From: Alkalihalobacillus sp. FSL W8-0930
GTDB lineage: Bacteria > Bacillota > Bacilli > Bacillales > Bacillaceae_D
NCBI GenBank assembly: GCA_037965595.1
Contig: CP150183.1
Span: 1,550,001-1,614,000, forward strand
Direction: 5' to 3'
DNA: 64,000 nucleotides
Notes under the pieces: generated by a model
What the model was told of the DNA's origin: nothing
What the model saw: only the letters and a program-made list of their open reading frames with translations
Database searches by the model: none
Shown: positions 1 to 7,532 of the stretch, in pieces
Layout: each line of letters starts with the position of its first letter
Numbering within the stretch: position 1 is the first letter of the stretch
Made by a program: the position numbers and the translations under genes

Positions 1-438
1 TTGATTGGAGACGATACCAATTTCACTAATGTTGATAATACTTGTAGCATTAAAGGGTGCATTCGTTAGTTTAGTGGAGTCCTTGTTTCTAGCAATAAAC
101 TCTACAATATTGCCAGCTGGATCCGTGAAATAAAGAGCATGAGCATCCCAATTCTTAAAATAGACCTCATCACTTTCATCATGCTTATTTAAGGTAACAA
201 GTGACTGGATCCATCGCTTAGCTTCGGGAAATTGATCTCGTGGAATATTCATTGCAAAATGGTAGAATGGCTTGCTTCTTTTAGTAGATGACTGATTAAA
301 CTCTAGGATTGTGTAGCCGATCTTTACTTGAAAGGATGAGGTATTTTCTTTAAGTAATGGGAATTGTAAAGTCTCTGAGTAGAATAATTTTAGCTGGTGC
401 AAGTGGTCTGTTAGTAAAATTAAGTGGGTTATTTTCAT
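1..438 (-). CDS. VOC (glyoxalase/dioxygenase-fold) protein, 3' end cut off
   Basis: The first 146 residues can be read; the C-terminus lies beyond the window. The start ATG is at 436-438 on the minus strand, preceded by an AAGGAG site. The N-terminus (MKITHLILL), the strand-like IGYTILEF and the late block DPAGNIVEFIA are typical of the vicinal-oxygen-chelate fold. Candidate metal ligands are H5, E46, H60 and E113, which is the usual spacing for a metal-binding VOC domain. The family includes glyoxalases, dioxygenases and antibiotic-binding proteins, so the substrate is unknown. It appears to be a single gene with no partner in the window. Confidence 0.8.
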   Translation of the reverse strand, partial: MKITHLILLTDHLHQLKLFYSETLQFPLLKENTSSFQVKIGYTILEFNQSSTKRSKPFYHFAMNIPRDQFPEAKRWIQSLVTLNKHDESDEVYFKNWDAHALYFTDPAGNIVEFIARNKDSTKLTNAPFNATSIINISEIGIVSNQ

Positions 439-530
439 ATGTAAAAACTCCTTATGGTTGATAGCTCTTACTTTATACGTGAAATCGGATACAGCCATCG
501 GTCATCCTAAGGAAAATATCTACAACTTTA

Positions 531-556
531 GTCTTAAAAAAGGAAAGACCTTCCTC
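531..556 (-). terminator. Possible weak minus-strand terminator
   Basis: AGGAA (541-545) can pair with TTCCT (551-555); read on the minus strand the hairpin is followed by a run of five or more T. The stem is short and an alternative pairing (GTCTT with AAGAC) exists. If real, it would end a minus-strand transcript crossing the tRNA-like locus. Confidence 0.3.
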
Positions 557-586
557 TGCATTTGTAGTAAAATGTAAGTCATACAG

Positions 587-781
587 GCCTCTGTAGCTCT
601 AGAAGGGAAGAGCGCCGGAAAACAATGTGCAACCGGGTCGCAAGGTAAGGGTTTCAGAAGCACCGAAAAGCAAATCAGCTGAGGCAGGTGAAATTCCTAG
701 CCGGTGAAAGTCCGTAGGGAAGCGTGTTCCCCCTAGCCTATGCTTACGAAAGGAGTGCGGGTTCGAATCCCGCCAGAGGCA
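587..781 (+). ncRNA. tRNA-like structured RNA with about 120 extra bases between D-arm and T-arm
   Basis: The two ends fold as a tRNA: a perfect 7-bp acceptor stem (587-593 with 774-780), TA at positions 8-9, a 4-bp D stem (596-599 with 610-613) with GG in its loop, and a perfect 5-bp T stem (757-761 with 769-773) closing the canonical loop TTCGAAT. A781 would be the discriminator base and CCA is not encoded. Instead of a normal anticodon arm, 614-756 holds a longer structured insert: CCGG (615-618) can pair with CCGG (633-636), GGCAGG (683-688) with CCTAGCC (696-702), and TAGGGAA (715-721) with TTCCCCCTA (727-735). The motif GGTGAAANTCC occurs twice (687-697, 703-713). I could not match the insert to group I or group II intron cores. 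It may be an interrupted tRNA gene, a tRNA remnant or a new structured RNA. Confidence 0.55.
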
Positions 782-900
782 TCGATATCTGTTAAGCAAA
801 ACTTTTAAAGCGCCTTTATATGTAATGATCTTTTTATTTTGAAAAACTCAAATGTATTAAATTAATGTTTTTTTCTTGTTTATATATCTGAAAAATGGAA

Positions 901-925
901 TAAAAAAAGAGCCATTAAAGGCTCT
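901..925 (-). terminator. Rho-independent terminator of the lipoprotein gene
   Basis: A 6-bp stem, AGAGCC (908-913) with GGCTCT (920-925), followed on the minus strand by seven T (902-908 on the plus strand are A). It lies directly after the lipoprotein stop codon. Confidence 0.85.
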
Positions 926-932
926 AATAAAA

Positions 933-1496
933 TTAAAATTCAACTGCTACTTCAACATCTTCTACAGTTTCATATGTTTCCATATCAAATACATGTAGCA
1001 ACATTTCGAAATCACTTTCAAATAATGGTAAGTCTCCACCTTCGTAATCTTGGATAGATAATTCTGCATCTGCAATTTTGCCACCAGATACGTCTTGGCT
1101 CATGGTTAACAGCGTTTCATCTACCATTTTTCCATCTACTGAAACCTCTCGAGCTTGGAAAGTAAGCGTGGAATCAGTTTTATTCTCAACTTCAAAGTTT
1201 ACTGTAATAGTTTCTTCGTCCCAAAAATCATCATATGCCTTTTCAATACTAACTAAAGTAGCTTTGAAATTATCGTTATCAGTTACAGCTTCATTTAAAT
1301 CTTTAACAAAACCATCTTCATTACCGTCTTCAGTTGATTCTTCATCAGTAGAAGAATCAATTGAAGTCTCAGTGGCTTCTGTTGTTTCTGTATTTTCAGT
1401 ATCGTTAGTTGAATTTGAATTTGTATTTTCTGTCTCTCCACAAGCAGCTAATCCAAGCACGCTTATAATTCCAGCAGATAAAAATAATTTTTTCAT
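933..1496 (-). CDS. Secreted lipoprotein, possibly with a DUF4352-like domain
   Basis: 187 residues. A lipoprotein signal peptide is clear: positive MKK, a hydrophobic stretch and the lipobox LAAC with the lipidated cysteine at C19. Residues 21-66 are a low-complexity acidic Thr/Ser/Glu/Asn linker. The C-terminal part (about 67-187) alternates polar and hydrophobic residues and contains ITVNFEVENKTDSTL, resembling the immunoglobulin-like DUF4352 domain common in Bacillus lipoproteins. It would sit on the outer face of the membrane. Function is unknown. It is a single gene with its own terminator; the very acidic linker would suit a halotolerant or alkaliphilic host (inference). Confidence 0.8.
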   Translation of the reverse strand: MKKLFLSAGIISVLGLAACGETENTNSNSTNDTENTETTEATETSIDSSTDEESTEDGNEDGFVKDLNEAVTDNDNFKATLVSIEKAYDDFWDEETITVNFEVENKTDSTLTFQAREVSVDGKMVDETLLTMSQDVSGGKIADAELSIQDYEGGDLPLFESDFEMLLHVFDMETYETVEDVEVAVEF

Positions 1497-1660
1497 AATA
1501 GTACCCCTTTTATTTATGTATTAATTACAGTAGTACATTATAACTAGGATAATACTTTAGTCATAGTCATTCGACAAAACTAGACAAAAAATATTTAGAA
1601 ATTCAAAATTAATCTGAATGGGGAGAAAGTAAATAAGAAGCCACTTCTATAGTAAGCTTA

Positions 1661-2176
1661 TTAAACTCTCACCACAAAAGTTCTCGTCAGGAGATCATAA
1701 ATCGATTGCTTCTTCTTTGTGAATAGAGCGGTACCAATATAAAGAAACATTAGTGCATAGATCAGAATTCCCATTAGGGTATAAGGTACTGGTACTAAAC
1801 CCTCCTCAAGATATACAAGTCGATACACAAGATAATGCGAAAGCTCCCATGGTAGGAACTTTAAGATTGTACGCATGGTTAGTCTTAAAACAGAGACGGA
1901 TTTTCCGTGTTGATCCACCACACGAATGTTTGCTTTCTTTTTTCCAAATGATTGTCCAAAGAGGGTTGAATCACTTAGAATAAAGTAAAGTGAGATTGGT
2001 AGAGTCACCATTAGAAAACCAGTTACTTGCGCAACCACTAAAGAGCCTGCAAAAAAGGTTTGTAGCGAAGGGAAAACAAGTAGATTAACGAAAGCAAGTA
2101 GGGCGAGGTAGCAAATGATCAGAATATAATCGTACATAAATGCTTTAAGCCGAATGAGAAAAGAAGCATAGGTCAC
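1661..2176 (-). CDS. RDD family membrane protein
   Basis: 171 residues with about three to four hydrophobic segments. The N-terminus carries the family signature R9-x2-A12-x3-D16 just before the first membrane span, and a conserved-looking loop with GQSFGKKKANIRVVD around residues 75-90 matches the usual RDD 'G-x2-G-K' region. RDD proteins are poorly characterised; some relatives have been linked to Na+ transport. It stands alone, divergent from the DMT exporter. No clear partner or regulatory site was seen. Confidence 0.75.
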   Translation of the reverse strand: MTYASFLIRLKAFMYDYILIICYLALLAFVNLLVFPSLQTFFAGSLVVAQVTGFLMVTLPISLYFILSDSTLFGQSFGKKKANIRVVDQHGKSVSVLRLTMRTILKFLPWELSHYLVYRLVYLEEGLVPVPYTLMGILIYALMFLYIGTALFTKKKQSIYDLLTRTFVVRV

Positions 2177-2280
2177 TCACACCACCACCATTCTATTTTC
2201 TAATTTTATCAATTAAGATTATTTGTTTATCATACCAAATGAATCCCCTAATGAATCTACTTAAAAATGCAGGAGGAACT

Positions 2281-3183
2281 ATGTCTACACTGAAAGCTTA
2301 TCTCTATACGATTTTGGGAGCTTCCTGCTGGGGGCTGATCGGACTATTTGTCGATCCGCTATACCAAGAAGGATTTACTCCTTGGGAAGTGGTAGCAATA
2401 CGTGGAATCTTCACGTTTGTCATTCTGTTTCTTTTTATGAGCATATGGTTTAGAAATCAGTTAAGAACAAGAGCACGGGACCATTTAATCTTCGCTGCTT
2501 CAGGTATTTGCAGCATCGCGTTTTTTAATTACTTTTATTTTGAGGTCTTTGCACAATCAAATCTGTCACTCGCTGTAACGCTTTTATATACAGGACCTAT
2601 GTTTGTAGCACTGCTATCAAGAGTTTTCTTTAAAGAGATGCTAACGCCTAACAAGGTGCTAGCTCTCATATTGTCATTAATCGGATGTGCGTTTGTTGTG
2701 CAGCTGCTGCCATTTGGTACATCAAGTATTCCTGGATCAGTCATTATCATGGGAGTCCTGTCAGGTTTTTTCTATGCGCTGTATAGTATTTTTACCAAAC
2801 CGATCACGAGTAGGTACTCACCCTTAACGATTACGACGTACACTTTTTTATATACGAGTGTATTTATGCTCGTGGCCAGTCCCATTACTGAAAAGGCATC
2901 TTTGTTCACATCATCGTCTGTTTTAGTACCGGCTTTGTTATTGGCACTTGTTTCAACAGTAGGAGGCTATGTTTTCTATACTACAGGTTTAAAACATTTA
3001 GAGGCGAGTAAGGCCTCGATTCTTGCAACGATTGAACCCGTTGTTGCAGTGATATCCAGTGTATTGTTTTTAAATGATGCCTTAAATATCTGGCAGCTTA
3101 TAGGTATTCTTGCTGTACTGTATTCTGCTGTGCTTGTATCAAAGCGAGGACGTATTAAAAGGCGAACAAGACATGTTGCCTAG
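2281..3183 (+). CDS. EamA/DMT superfamily transporter
   Basis: 300 residues with ten predicted membrane helices arranged as two EamA repeats (about 5-135 and 150-285). An in-frame ATG exists 42 bases earlier, but AGGAGG at 2271-2276 lies just before ATG 2281, so MSTLKAYLYT is taken as the start. The repeat ends with the typical GLKHLEASKASILATIEPVVAVI segment, where the family has a conserved Glu-Pro. Such proteins export metabolites or amino acids across the plasma membrane; the substrate cannot be told from sequence. The next gene follows after 20 bases and may be co-transcribed. Confidence 0.85.
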   Translation: MSTLKAYLYTILGASCWGLIGLFVDPLYQEGFTPWEVVAIRGIFTFVILFLFMSIWFRNQLRTRARDHLIFAASGICSIAFFNYFYFEVFAQSNLSLAVTLLYTGPMFVALLSRVFFKEMLTPNKVLALILSLIGCAFVVQLLPFGTSSIPGSVIIMGVLSGFFYALYSIFTKPITSRYSPLTITTYTFLYTSVFMLVASPITEKASLFTSSSVLVPALLLALVSTVGGYVFYTTGLKHLEASKASILATIEPVVAVISSVLFLNDALNIWQLIGILAVLYSAVLVSKRGRIKRRTRHVA

Positions 3184-3203
3184 AAAAAGGAAGGTTATTT
3201 AAT

Positions 3204-3656
3204 ATGAATGAATTGACAGATCTTCATGAACATATTTTGAGGGGGAATGTTTCGGAGGCTTTACAGTTCTATCGAAACATGGACTTTAAAACGTTTTATG
3301 ATTCAATACTATTTGAAGCATTTGAACAACCGTCTCTCAGTTATTATACTTTTGTCTTGTGCTTACTTTCAGAAGACGAAACTGAATCCCTTCATTCCCT
3401 AGCTACTAAGCTTCTTATTCATCCGCTTTGTCATATAGAAGGGGCTTACTTTTCAGCTCTTTACCACGTTAGAAGAGCTCTAGAATTAACTTCTTATCAA
3501 AGTATCGAAGACTTAGAGATGTTGCTTTTCTTATCGGAAGTTCCAGATCAGGTTGTCTCTATTGAAGAAGCAACTGATGCTGCTTATAAGATCATAGCGC
3601 TCGAACCTACAAACCAAATTGCTAAAGAATTCATTAAAAAATCAAGAAGTGAATGA
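3204..3656 (+). CDS. Hypothetical helical protein
   Basis: 150 residues, no signal peptide or membrane span. It looks all-helical: repeated Leu/Ala-rich amphipathic stretches and a C-terminal segment (AYKIIALEPTNQIAKEFIKK) that resembles one TPR helix pair. I do not recognise the family. The spacing of 20 bases after the DMT exporter and 46 before the isomerase-like gene suggests one transcript. Start at 3204 follows a weak AAAGGAAGG site. Confidence 0.6.
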   Translation: MNELTDLHEHILRGNVSEALQFYRNMDFKTFYDSILFEAFEQPSLSYYTFVLCLLSEDETESLHSLATKLLIHPLCHIEGAYFSALYHVRRALELTSYQSIEDLEMLLFLSEVPDQVVSIEEATDAAYKIIALEPTNQIAKEFIKKSRSE

Positions 3657-3702
3657 GGATCTCGCGTAAGGAAATGAATCTTTTGGATAAAGGAGCGATA
3701 CC

Positions 3703-4476
3703 ATGATTAAAACAGGAATGTGTTCGGTCACATTTCGAGAGGAATCAGTGGATCAGGTGATCAAATGGACAAAAGAGTCAGGTCTTAATGGAATTGAATG
3801 GGGAGCAGATATTCATGTGATTCCGAGAGACCTTGAACAGGCAGAAGACATTGCACTAAAAACTCAGAAGGCAGGTCTAGAAGTGTTGTCCTATGGATCT
3901 TATTATAGGGCAGGGGCTACGCAACATGACTATCCCTTTACTTCCATACTTCAAACTGCCAAAAAGCTCGGTGCACCTTCTATTCGAATTTGGGCTGGTG
4001 AAGCGGGGTCTGACGAAGTAACGAAGACTGAACGAAAGCAGGTAGTGGAAGACATTCAAGCCGTGGCAACACTTGCTAGTGAGGTTGGTATTGAGGTTCA
4101 TCTTGAATATCATGGAGGTACGTTAACAGACACGAGCGACAGTGCAAAAAGGTTAATGGAAGAAATTAATCATTCCAATGTCGCGCTCTACTGGCAACCA
4201 GCAGTCGGTCTTACTGTAGAGGAACGTTTAGCAACCATTCAAGAAGTCAAACCTTTTATAAGACATGTGCATGTGTTCAACTGGCAGGAGTATAATCGAT
4301 TGGCACTGGCTGAAGGTGTTGACGTTTGGCAACTTTATCTTGATCAGCTTTTACTAGTGGATCAACAGATTGATCAACATTTTTTACTGGAATTTGTGAA
4401 GGATGAGGATCCGGCGCAATTTAAAAAGGATGCTCAGGTTTTGATTGATCTAATTAAAGAATCAAAAAAGAAGTGA
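3703..4476 (+). CDS. Sugar phosphate isomerase/epimerase-like TIM-barrel protein
   Basis: 257 residues. The sequence follows the xylose-isomerase-like TIM barrel (AP_endonuc_2 family): GMCSVTFRE at strand 1, LNGIEWGAD at strand 2, GLEVLSYGSYY at strand 3, GAPSIRIWAG at strand 4, VEVHLEYHGGTLTDT around residue 135 (the conserved Glu with the His) and IRHVHVFNW near 195-203. These carry the expected acidic and His ligands for a divalent metal. Cytosolic; the sugar substrate is unknown. It ends the run that starts with the DMT exporter and is followed at once by a strong terminator. Confidence 0.8.
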   Translation: MIKTGMCSVTFREESVDQVIKWTKESGLNGIEWGADIHVIPRDLEQAEDIALKTQKAGLEVLSYGSYYRAGATQHDYPFTSILQTAKKLGAPSIRIWAGEAGSDEVTKTERKQVVEDIQAVATLASEVGIEVHLEYHGGTLTDTSDSAKRLMEEINHSNVALYWQPAVGLTVEERLATIQEVKPFIRHVHVFNWQEYNRLALAEGVDVWQLYLDQLLLVDQQIDQHFLLEFVKDEDPAQFKKDAQVLIDLIKESKKK

Positions 4477-4495
4477 GCCTCGCTCACTTCTTTTT
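4471..4495. terminator. Bidirectional terminator between the isomerase-like gene and ydaT
   Basis: 7-bp stem AAGTGAG (4471-4477) with CTCACTT (4483-4489), followed by CTTTTT on the plus strand and preceded by a run of A that serves the minus strand. It overlaps the end of the isomerase-like gene and abuts the end of ydaT. Confidence 0.85.
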
Positions 4496-4946
4496 ATTGT
4501 TCATATTGAATTTTCTCATCTATACTGCCATCCTGCTTATGAATGATAAGCTGTGTTCCTTTGTTTTTGGCGATTTCCTTTCCTCGCTTAACGGCTTCAG
4601 CTTTTGTATCCATCACATCAGAAGGTCGGTCTGCGCCCTCAGATTGAACGGCCCAACCACCATCTGGATGAGGAGTAACAAATTGTGGCTTTTCATTTAG
4701 TTCAGGTCGCGAGGAGCTCGATCGATTGTTTGAAGGTTTCACTTGTCCGTTTTCTAAAAACGATTGAATTTCTTTTTCACTTGAATTTGAATGCCATTCC
4801 TTTGCTTGTTTTGTTGCAATGGGGATGGCATCTTTTTCTTTATACCCATCATCAACCATACTGTTTGCAATCTCAATTGCTTTTTTTCTTGTCGCTTTGT
4901 TTAGATTCTTTAATGAATCCGGATAATCATTCAGTGTCCAAGGCAT
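4494..4946 (-). CDS. ydaT: YdaT-like protein with C-terminal DUF2188 domain
   Basis: 150 residues. The N-terminal half (MPWTLNDYPDSLKNL... ATKQAKEWHS, about 1-53) resembles ChaB-like helical domains and matches the known start of Bacillus subtilis YdaT. A Ser/Asn-rich linker (68-82) leads to a DUF2188 domain (about 88-145: HPDGGWAVQSEGADRP, TKAEAVKRGKEIAKNKGTQLIIHKQDGSI). In B. subtilis ydaT belongs to the sigma-B general stress regulon; its biochemical role is unknown. No convincing sigma-B promoter was found here. A short ORF with a strong ribosome site overlaps its start. Confidence 0.8.
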   Translation of the reverse strand: MPWTLNDYPDSLKNLNKATRKKAIEIANSMVDDGYKEKDAIPIATKQAKEWHSNSSEKEIQSFLENGQVKPSNNRSSSSRPELNEKPQFVTPHPDGGWAVQSEGADRPSDVMDTKAEAVKRGKEIAKNKGTQLIIHKQDGSIDEKIQYEQ

Positions 4947-4996
4947 TGTGATCTCCTACTTTCATGTTTTAGATCTATTTCCACATTATCCATCAT
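4931..4996 (-). CDS. Possible 21-residue leader peptide overlapping the ydaT start
   Basis: ATGATG at 4996-4991 (minus) is preceded by AGGAGGT at optimal distance. The ORF reads about 21 residues and stops at 4931, 16 bases inside ydaT in another frame, as in translationally coupled leader peptides. Sequence content gives no function and it may be a chance ORF. Confidence 0.3.
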   Translation of the reverse strand: MMDNVEIDLKHESRRSQCLGH

Positions 4997-5070
4997 TCAA
5001 ACCTCCTGACTCCCTTTATCCATGTAACGCACCAAAACAATACGATTATCGCAGATTTGGATAAAAACTA

Positions 5071-5087
5071 TGTCACGTTTTATCACA
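5071..5087 (+). promoter_or_regulatory. TnrA/GlnR box
   Basis: TGTCA-CGTTTTA-TCACA matches the consensus TGTNAN7TNACA exactly. Its centre (5079) is 50 bases upstream of the start point expected from the -10 element at 5117-5122. That is the spacing known for TnrA-activated promoters in B. subtilis, so nitrogen-limitation activation of nasBCA is likely. Confidence 0.75.
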
Positions 5088-5116
5088 TAAATCACCAAGT
5101 ATGAAAAAAGGCTCGT

Positions 5117-5122
5117 TATGAT
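5117..5122 (+). promoter_or_regulatory. Likely -10 element of the nas promoter
   Basis: TATGAT with no recognisable -35 hexamer 17 bases upstream, as expected for a promoter that depends on an activator (here the TnrA box). The nasB start codon follows 44 bases later after an AAGGGG ribosome site. Confidence 0.5.
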
Positions 5123-5165
5123 AATAGAAGATTAAATGAATTCTGAAAAATTAAGGGGTTTGTAG

Positions 5166-7508
5166 ATGTCACAGGAGAAAAGAAGACAACGTCTCGTTTG
5201 GATAGGAAATGGTATGGCCGGGATGCGCTCAGTAGAAGATGTTCTTGCTCTTGAGCCTAATTCCTTTGAACTTACGATTATCGGGAGTGAGCCAGTTAGA
5301 AGTTATAACCGGATATTACTCTCGTCTGCTCTTCAAGGGGAGGCTACGGTCGACTCCATTTACTCACAGACCGAAACATGGTTTTCAGATCATCAGGTTA
5401 CATTGTTTCTAGGTGAATCGGTTGAATGGATTGATTCAGATGAAAAAGTCATTCTAACGGATCATCATCGCACGATTCCTTATGATAAGTTAATTATCGC
5501 TACGGGCTCCAGTCCATTTGTGCTACCAATACCTGGTCATGATAAAGAAGGTGTGTATACATTTCGGACGATGGATGATTGTCACCAGTTACTTAAGGCA
5601 TCAACTATGTTTAGGCGAGCAACGGTGATTGGCGGTGGTCTTCTTGGCCTTGAGGCTGCAAAAGGGTTTCTTCGTATGGGCATGAGCGTAGATGTTGTTC
5701 ATCGGGCCAGTTCTTTAATGGAGCGTCAACTCGATGAGACAGCTGCAGGTCTGCTTCAGCAAGAACTTGAAGCCCAAGGAATGCGATTTCATCTTAATAA
5801 GGAAACGACAAGTATAACTGGTCGTGATCGCGTGGAAAGAGTGAACTTCTCTGATGGTGGCTTCATTGATACAGACATTGTAGTCATGTCGGCTGGTGTT
5901 AGACCAAACATCGCTCTTGCAGAAAAAAATGGGATCAAAACGAATCGTGGCATTGTTGTTGATGATCGGATGTGTACATCGACACCAGACATATACGCAG
6001 TTGGCGAATGTGTGGAACATCGAGAATTGATTTATGGCATGGTTAAACCTCTCTACGAACAAAGTAAAGTACTTGCGCAAGAGCTATGCGGGTTAGATGG
6101 TGCGCTTTTTAGGGGAACGATTCTCTCTACTCAGTTGAAGATTCCTGGTGTGGATCTTTTCTCAGTTGGTGAGGTTACATCTAGTGATACAACAAACTCG
6201 ATCATGTATATGGATGAAGCCAACAACCATTATAAACGTTTATTTTTTAAGGGAGACTGCCTGTCAGGAGCCATTCTCTATGGACAGACACACGGTAGTA
6301 CAGGACTTGTCGATTTGGTATCAAAACAAACAGAATTGTCTGCTACTGAAAAGAATCAGCTTTTATATACAGAAGGTGACCGTGACTCCCTTATTGCCGA
6401 TATGTCTTCAAGTGAACTCGTTTGTCAATGCAATGCAGTTTCAAAAAAAGAAATTATCCAAGCGGTACAAAAAGAAGGCTTAGCGACAGTTGATGAGGTC
6501 AAATCCTGTACAAAAGCAGCAAGCTCATGTGGTGGATGTAAACCACTTGTTGGTACCCTTTTAACCTACATTCAAAGTGATCAGTTTGAAGAGATCGAGG
6601 AGAGTGTCCCTGTGTTATGTGGCTGCACAACATATACGGAATCCGAGATTGTAGAAGGAATGTATAAACACCAACTCACTTCTAAAGAAGCGATTCACAC
6701 TTTTTATGCTTGGAGAAAAGCTGACGGCTGTGATACATGTGATGAAACACTCGCTTATCATTTAAGCATGTTGGAACCACTATACATTCCATCTCTTCTA
6801 CAAGAAAATGTAGTGAAGCAAGCAGATGGACATTATGCGGTTTCCCTTCCTTTTAACCAAGGAACAAACGATGCAAAAAGGTTTCAGCAGGTCGCACAAT
6901 TTCTTGAATTATACCCTCAAGTTCAAGCAAATCTAACTGGTTATTCTGAGTTACAGCTGACAGGTATAAAGAAGAGCGAGCTCCAAAACGTATGGAAAAT
7001 CTTTTCGATTCCGAGTAAGGCTCCTTTAGAAAATCGATTGCTCATGGCTCACTCACATAATCAGTGCACATGTGATCAATCGGCTGCACGTACCATTTCA
7101 AAGCAGGTGAGTGACTCGTTTGCATGGATTCCAATGCCACGCGTAACAACATTGGCTGTGCAAAGCTGTTCACATGGAGTATTGCATGGTGATATTCAAA
7201 TTTCAAAAACGGTTGTTGGCTGGGAGATTCAAGTTGGTGAAGGGGGAGAGAAGCAATTATTTTACGTTCTACAAACAGAAGCGGAAGTGATTGAATGTCT
7301 ACCAGTCTTTATCCAGTATTATCGGCAAACCGCTTATTATGAGGAGTCAATTGGGAGCTGGATAAACAGAATAGGGCTGATTCATGTAAGGGAAATGCTT
7401 TATGACACAGGCTTTGCCATAGATCGAATGGATGACCTTAACAAAACACGAATGTATGTGAAAAATCATTTAAACCTCGATATGAAGGATATGAAGGAAT
7501 TGGTTTAA
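5166..7508 (+). CDS. nasB: Assimilatory nitrate reductase electron-transfer subunit
   Basis: 780 residues, close to B. subtilis NasB (about 770). Residues 8-300 form an FAD/NAD(P)H disulfide-oxidoreductase domain with a nucleotide-binding loop (IGNGMAGMRS), ATGSSPFVLPIPG, and a second NAD loop GGGLLGLEAAKGF. Two BFD-like [2Fe-2S] segments follow: C-x-C near 420 with SSCGGC near 455-460, and CGC near 485 with DGCDTC near 525. The C-terminal part contains one ferredoxin-like sulfite/nitrite-reductase half domain (ELQLTGIKKSEL) but lacks the four-cysteine siroheme/4Fe-4S motif, which separates it from nitrite reductase NasD. It passes electrons from NAD(P)H to NasC. First gene of a nasBCA unit, with a TnrA box upstream. 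Confidence 0.85.
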   Translation: MSQEKRRQRLVWIGNGMAGMRSVEDVLALEPNSFELTIIGSEPVRSYNRILLSSALQGEATVDSIYSQTETWFSDHQVTLFLGESVEWIDSDEKVILTDHHRTIPYDKLIIATGSSPFVLPIPGHDKEGVYTFRTMDDCHQLLKASTMFRRATVIGGGLLGLEAAKGFLRMGMSVDVVHRASSLMERQLDETAAGLLQQELEAQGMRFHLNKETTSITGRDRVERVNFSDGGFIDTDIVVMSAGVRPNIALAEKNGIKTNRGIVVDDRMCTSTPDIYAVGECVEHRELIYGMVKPLYEQSKVLAQELCGLDGALFRGTILSTQLKIPGVDLFSVGEVTSSDTTNSIMYMDEANNHYKRLFFKGDCLSGAILYGQTHGSTGLVDLVSKQTELSATEKNQLLYTEGDRDSLIADMSSSELVCQCNAVSKKEIIQAVQKEGLATVDEVKSCTKAASSCGGCKPLVGTLLTYIQSDQFEEIEESVPVLCGCTTYTESEIVEGMYKHQLTSKEAIHTFYAWRKADGCDTCDETLAYHLSMLEPLYIPSLLQENVVKQADGHYAVSLPFNQGTNDAKRFQQVAQFLELYPQVQANLTGYSELQLTGIKKSELQNVWKIFSIPSKAPLENRLLMAHSHNQCTCDQSAARTISKQVSDSFAWIPMPRVTTLAVQSCSHGVLHGDIQISKTVVGWEIQVGEGGEKQLFYVLQTEAEVIECLPVFIQYYRQTAYYEESIGSWINRIGLIHVREMLYDTGFAIDRMDDLNKTRMYVKNHLNLDMKDMKELV

Positions 7509-7532
7509 CCAAGATGGGTGGGAGTGTTTAGA

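Noticed and set aside
587-781. Group I or group II intron, or cobalamin riboswitch
   Set aside because: Core motifs (P7 of group I, domain V of group II, B12-box order) were looked for and not found; only local similarity of GGTGAAANTCC.
599-799. Minus-strand 66-residue ORF over the tRNA-like locus
   Set aside because: It is antisense to tRNA-like arms, has no ribosome site and no recognisable protein features; the RNA structure explains the sequence better.
4500-4950. Long plus-strand ORFs within ydaT (4473-4700, 4685-4951)
   Set aside because: They are out-of-frame shadows of ydaT, which has a clear family match.
5071-5087. FNR or Rex site at the nas promoter
   Set aside because: The half-sites have the wrong order and spacing for FNR/Rex, while the TnrA consensus fits exactly.
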